In this document: one piece after another, positions 6,686 through 7,337 of the stretch | Layout: each line of letters begins with the position of its first letter | How positions within the stretch are numbered: the first letter of the stretch is position 1 | Source: Kiritimatiellia bacterium | GTDB taxonomy: Bacteria > Verrucomicrobiota > Kiritimatiellia > RFP12 > UBA1067 | Direction: 5' to 3' | DNA: 7,337 nucleotides | Assembly: GCA_017521065.1 (NCBI GenBank) | Contig: JAFXEA010000366.1 | Location: 1 to 7,337 of the forward strand | Translations under genes and position numbers: made by a program | The notes under the pieces: generated by a model | Databases searched by the model: none | What the model was told of the DNA's origin: nothing | The model's input: the letters and a program-made list of their open reading frames with translations, nothing else

Positions 6686-7066
6686 TCATTTGGCGAAACG
6701 GCGAATCTCCACACCTGGGAAATGGCAGAAGTTGATCAAAAGACCTAAATGCATATTCGTGGCGCGAAGATAGTTCTGAAGCTGAGCTTCATGTTCTGGG
6801 AGCAAATTCCTCACAGCCTTCAGTTCCAAGATGATCTTATCATAGCATACAACATCAGCCCTATATGTCTGCTTAAGTTGTCGGCCTTTATACTGTATCT
6901 TTATATCGGTCTGAAATTTGGACGGTATTCCGCGTAACATTAGTTCAATTTCAAGCGCCTCTTGATAAACACTTTCGAGGAATCCCGCACCAAGATTTCT
7001 GTAAACTTCGAAAACAGCCCCCTGTATAGCATACACCTCGTCAGCATAAATCATTTTCTCCATCAT
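6686..7066 (-). CDS. GxxExxY protein (PD-(D/E)XK nuclease-like)
   Basis: From ATG 7066 the protein has 126 residues, the usual length of this family. It begins MMEKMIYADEVYAIQGAVFE and carries the naming motif GFLESVY inside NLGAGFLESVYQEALEIEL. Further on, YRADVVCYDKIILELKAV supplies the D and the ExK of a PD-(D/E)XK-like fold, and EHEAQLQNYLRATNMHLGLL is the conserved C-terminal helix and strand. The function of the family is not established; it is predicted as a nuclease fold without a known target. The frame stays open to ATG 7120, but the added residues (EPRNTRNTRK) are simply translated repeat, so an inner ATG at 7066 or 7063 is preferred; GAAAG at the repeat edge gives a weak ribosome site. 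The gene lies between inverted repeats and looks intact. Confidence 0.88.
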   Translation of the reverse strand: MMEKMIYADEVYAIQGAVFEVYRNLGAGFLESVYQEALEIELMLRGIPSKFQTDIKIQYKGRQLKQTYRADVVCYDKIILELKAVRNLLPEHEAQLQNYLRATNMHLGLLINFCHFPGVEIRRFAK

Positions 7067-7073
7067 TACAATC

Positions 7074-7101
7074 TTTCGTGTATTTCGTGTATTTCGTGGT
7101 T
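7074..7101 (-). repeat. Right 28-bp inverted repeat of the GxxExxY cassette
   Basis: Read on the minus strand it is identical over 28 nt to 6656-6683: AACC, two ACGAAATAC units, ACGAAA. The match ends abruptly at both sides. It ends a few bases before the preferred start of the GxxExxY gene and touches the stop of the upstream reading frame. Confidence 0.9.
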
Positions 7102-7337
7102 CAAGTCTTCCACCTTTCAAACCGCAGAGTCTCGCAGAGCGGATGATGTTTCAAATTCGTCAGCACACGCAGCGGCGACGGAAGAAGCCCCCACACATTT
7201 GTGGCATCGTTCTGCGAGTCATGAAGCACCGCATCCGAAGGATCCACATCTTCGCTCAAAGTGATGCCCGGCTTGAGCCGAAGGCCGCGCTCAACGGCCG
7301 GCGAGGCAATCCACGCGAGCGCGGCATCCGCCACCAC
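7101..7337 (-). CDS. Unidentified protein, C-terminal fragment (runs off window)
   Basis: Seventy-eight residues are visible and the 5' end lies outside the window. The family was not recognised. The first 60 residues (for example ALAWIASPAVERGLRLKPG and DPSDAVLHDSQNDATNVWG) look like real protein, and third codon positions are mostly G or C, as expected for coding in the GC-rich background. The last residues (LCETLRFERWKT) are translated from the CGCAGAG repeat region, and the stop TGA overlaps the last base of the right inverted repeat. The true C terminus may therefore have been lost or replaced when the repeat or cassette arrived. A plain small-molecule enzyme is as likely as anything else; no function is proposed. 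Confidence 0.5.
   Translation of the reverse strand: MVADAALAWIASPAVERGLRLKPGITLSEDVDPSDAVLHDSQNDATNVWGLLPSPLRVLTNLKHHPLCETLRFERWKT
7124..7140 (+). repeat. Short CGCAGAG repeat (two units)
   Basis: Two CGCAGAG units are separated by TCT. They resemble the GCAGAG array within the aminotransferase but are on the opposite strand and much shorter. They sit close to the right inverted repeat, so two repeat types meet in this junction. Confidence 0.45.

Larger units (their letters stand above)
6656..7101. mobile_element. Candidate GxxExxY cassette bounded by perfect inverted repeats
   Basis: A 446-bp unit holds one complete gene between two perfectly matching 28-bp inverted repeats built from 9-nt units. 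Its interior is AT-rich (about 40% GC in the sampled line 6841-6900), whereas the flank at 7261-7320 is about 72% GC. This is what a small inserted element would look like. No transposase is encoded and no clear target duplication is visible, so any movement would need help in trans. Alternatively the repeats are independent copies of a genome-wide family that happen to bracket the gene. Confidence 0.45.

Noticed and set aside
5747..6748. Plus-strand open frame of 333 codons opposite the ATPase
   Set aside because: It is antisense to a gene with clear Walker and PD-(D/E)XK motifs, shows no family features of its own, and ends by translating the ACGAAATAC repeat as HEIHEIHEK.
6656..7101. CRISPR-like array
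   Set aside because: The repeats are short-period tandem units and one inverted pair around a gene. There are no regularly spaced direct repeats with unique spacers.
6580..7128. Similar CTTTCAA-CCGCA segments on both sides of the cassette as target-site duplications
   Set aside because: They lie at unequal distances from the inverted repeats (about 65 and 13 nt) and are imperfect, so they do not fit a duplication created by insertion.

Overview
The window suggests a bacterium of the PVC group (Lentisphaerae/Kiritimatiellota/Verrucomicrobia-like). The reasons are a GxxExxY-family gene flanked by short-period ACGAAATAC repeats, a GCAGAG-type repeat inside another gene, and an AAA-ATPase/PD-(D/E)XK protein of a type that is highly multiplied in such genomes. 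This placement rests on remembered family distributions, not on a marker gene. All convincing genes lie on the minus strand, so the transcription order runs from high to low coordinates.

Right edge (about 6650-7337): the 3' end of an unidentified GC-rich gene runs off the window. Immediately after it comes an AT-rich cassette of 446 bp, in which a small intact GxxExxY gene is bracketed by perfect 28-bp inverted repeats made of 9-nt units. A short spacer follows, with a good extended -10 promoter (TGGTATAAT read on the minus strand) and a GC-rich leader of about 117 nt.

Operon (6481 to beyond 1): an AAA-ATPase with a C-terminal PD-(D/E)XK domain comes first and is coupled by an ATGA overlap to a family 2 glycosyltransferase. 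After an 82-bp gap follow a class V aminotransferase of the 2-aminoethylphosphonate/alanine-glyoxylate type, a TagD-like cytidylyltransferase, a LicD-family transferase, UDP-galactopyranose mutase (glf), and the start of a second family 2 glycosyltransferase cut by the left edge. From the aminotransferase onward the genes overlap or sit within 8 nt of each other.

Together the enzymes look like part of a surface-polysaccharide locus. Glf supplies UDP-galactofuranose, the glycosyltransferases build the chain, and the aminotransferase, cytidylyltransferase and LicD set could make an amino-bearing phosphonate or phosphate, activate it with CTP and attach it to the glycan. No PEP mutase or phosphonopyruvate decarboxylase is in the window, so the substituent is not fixed.

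The most unusual points are: the inverted-repeat-bracketed GxxExxY cassette; a GCAGAG-type repeat carried in frame inside the aminotransferase; a glycosyltransferase whose base composition drops abruptly at its DGDD motif, suggesting a chimera; and the nuclease-like ATPase leading a glycan operon.
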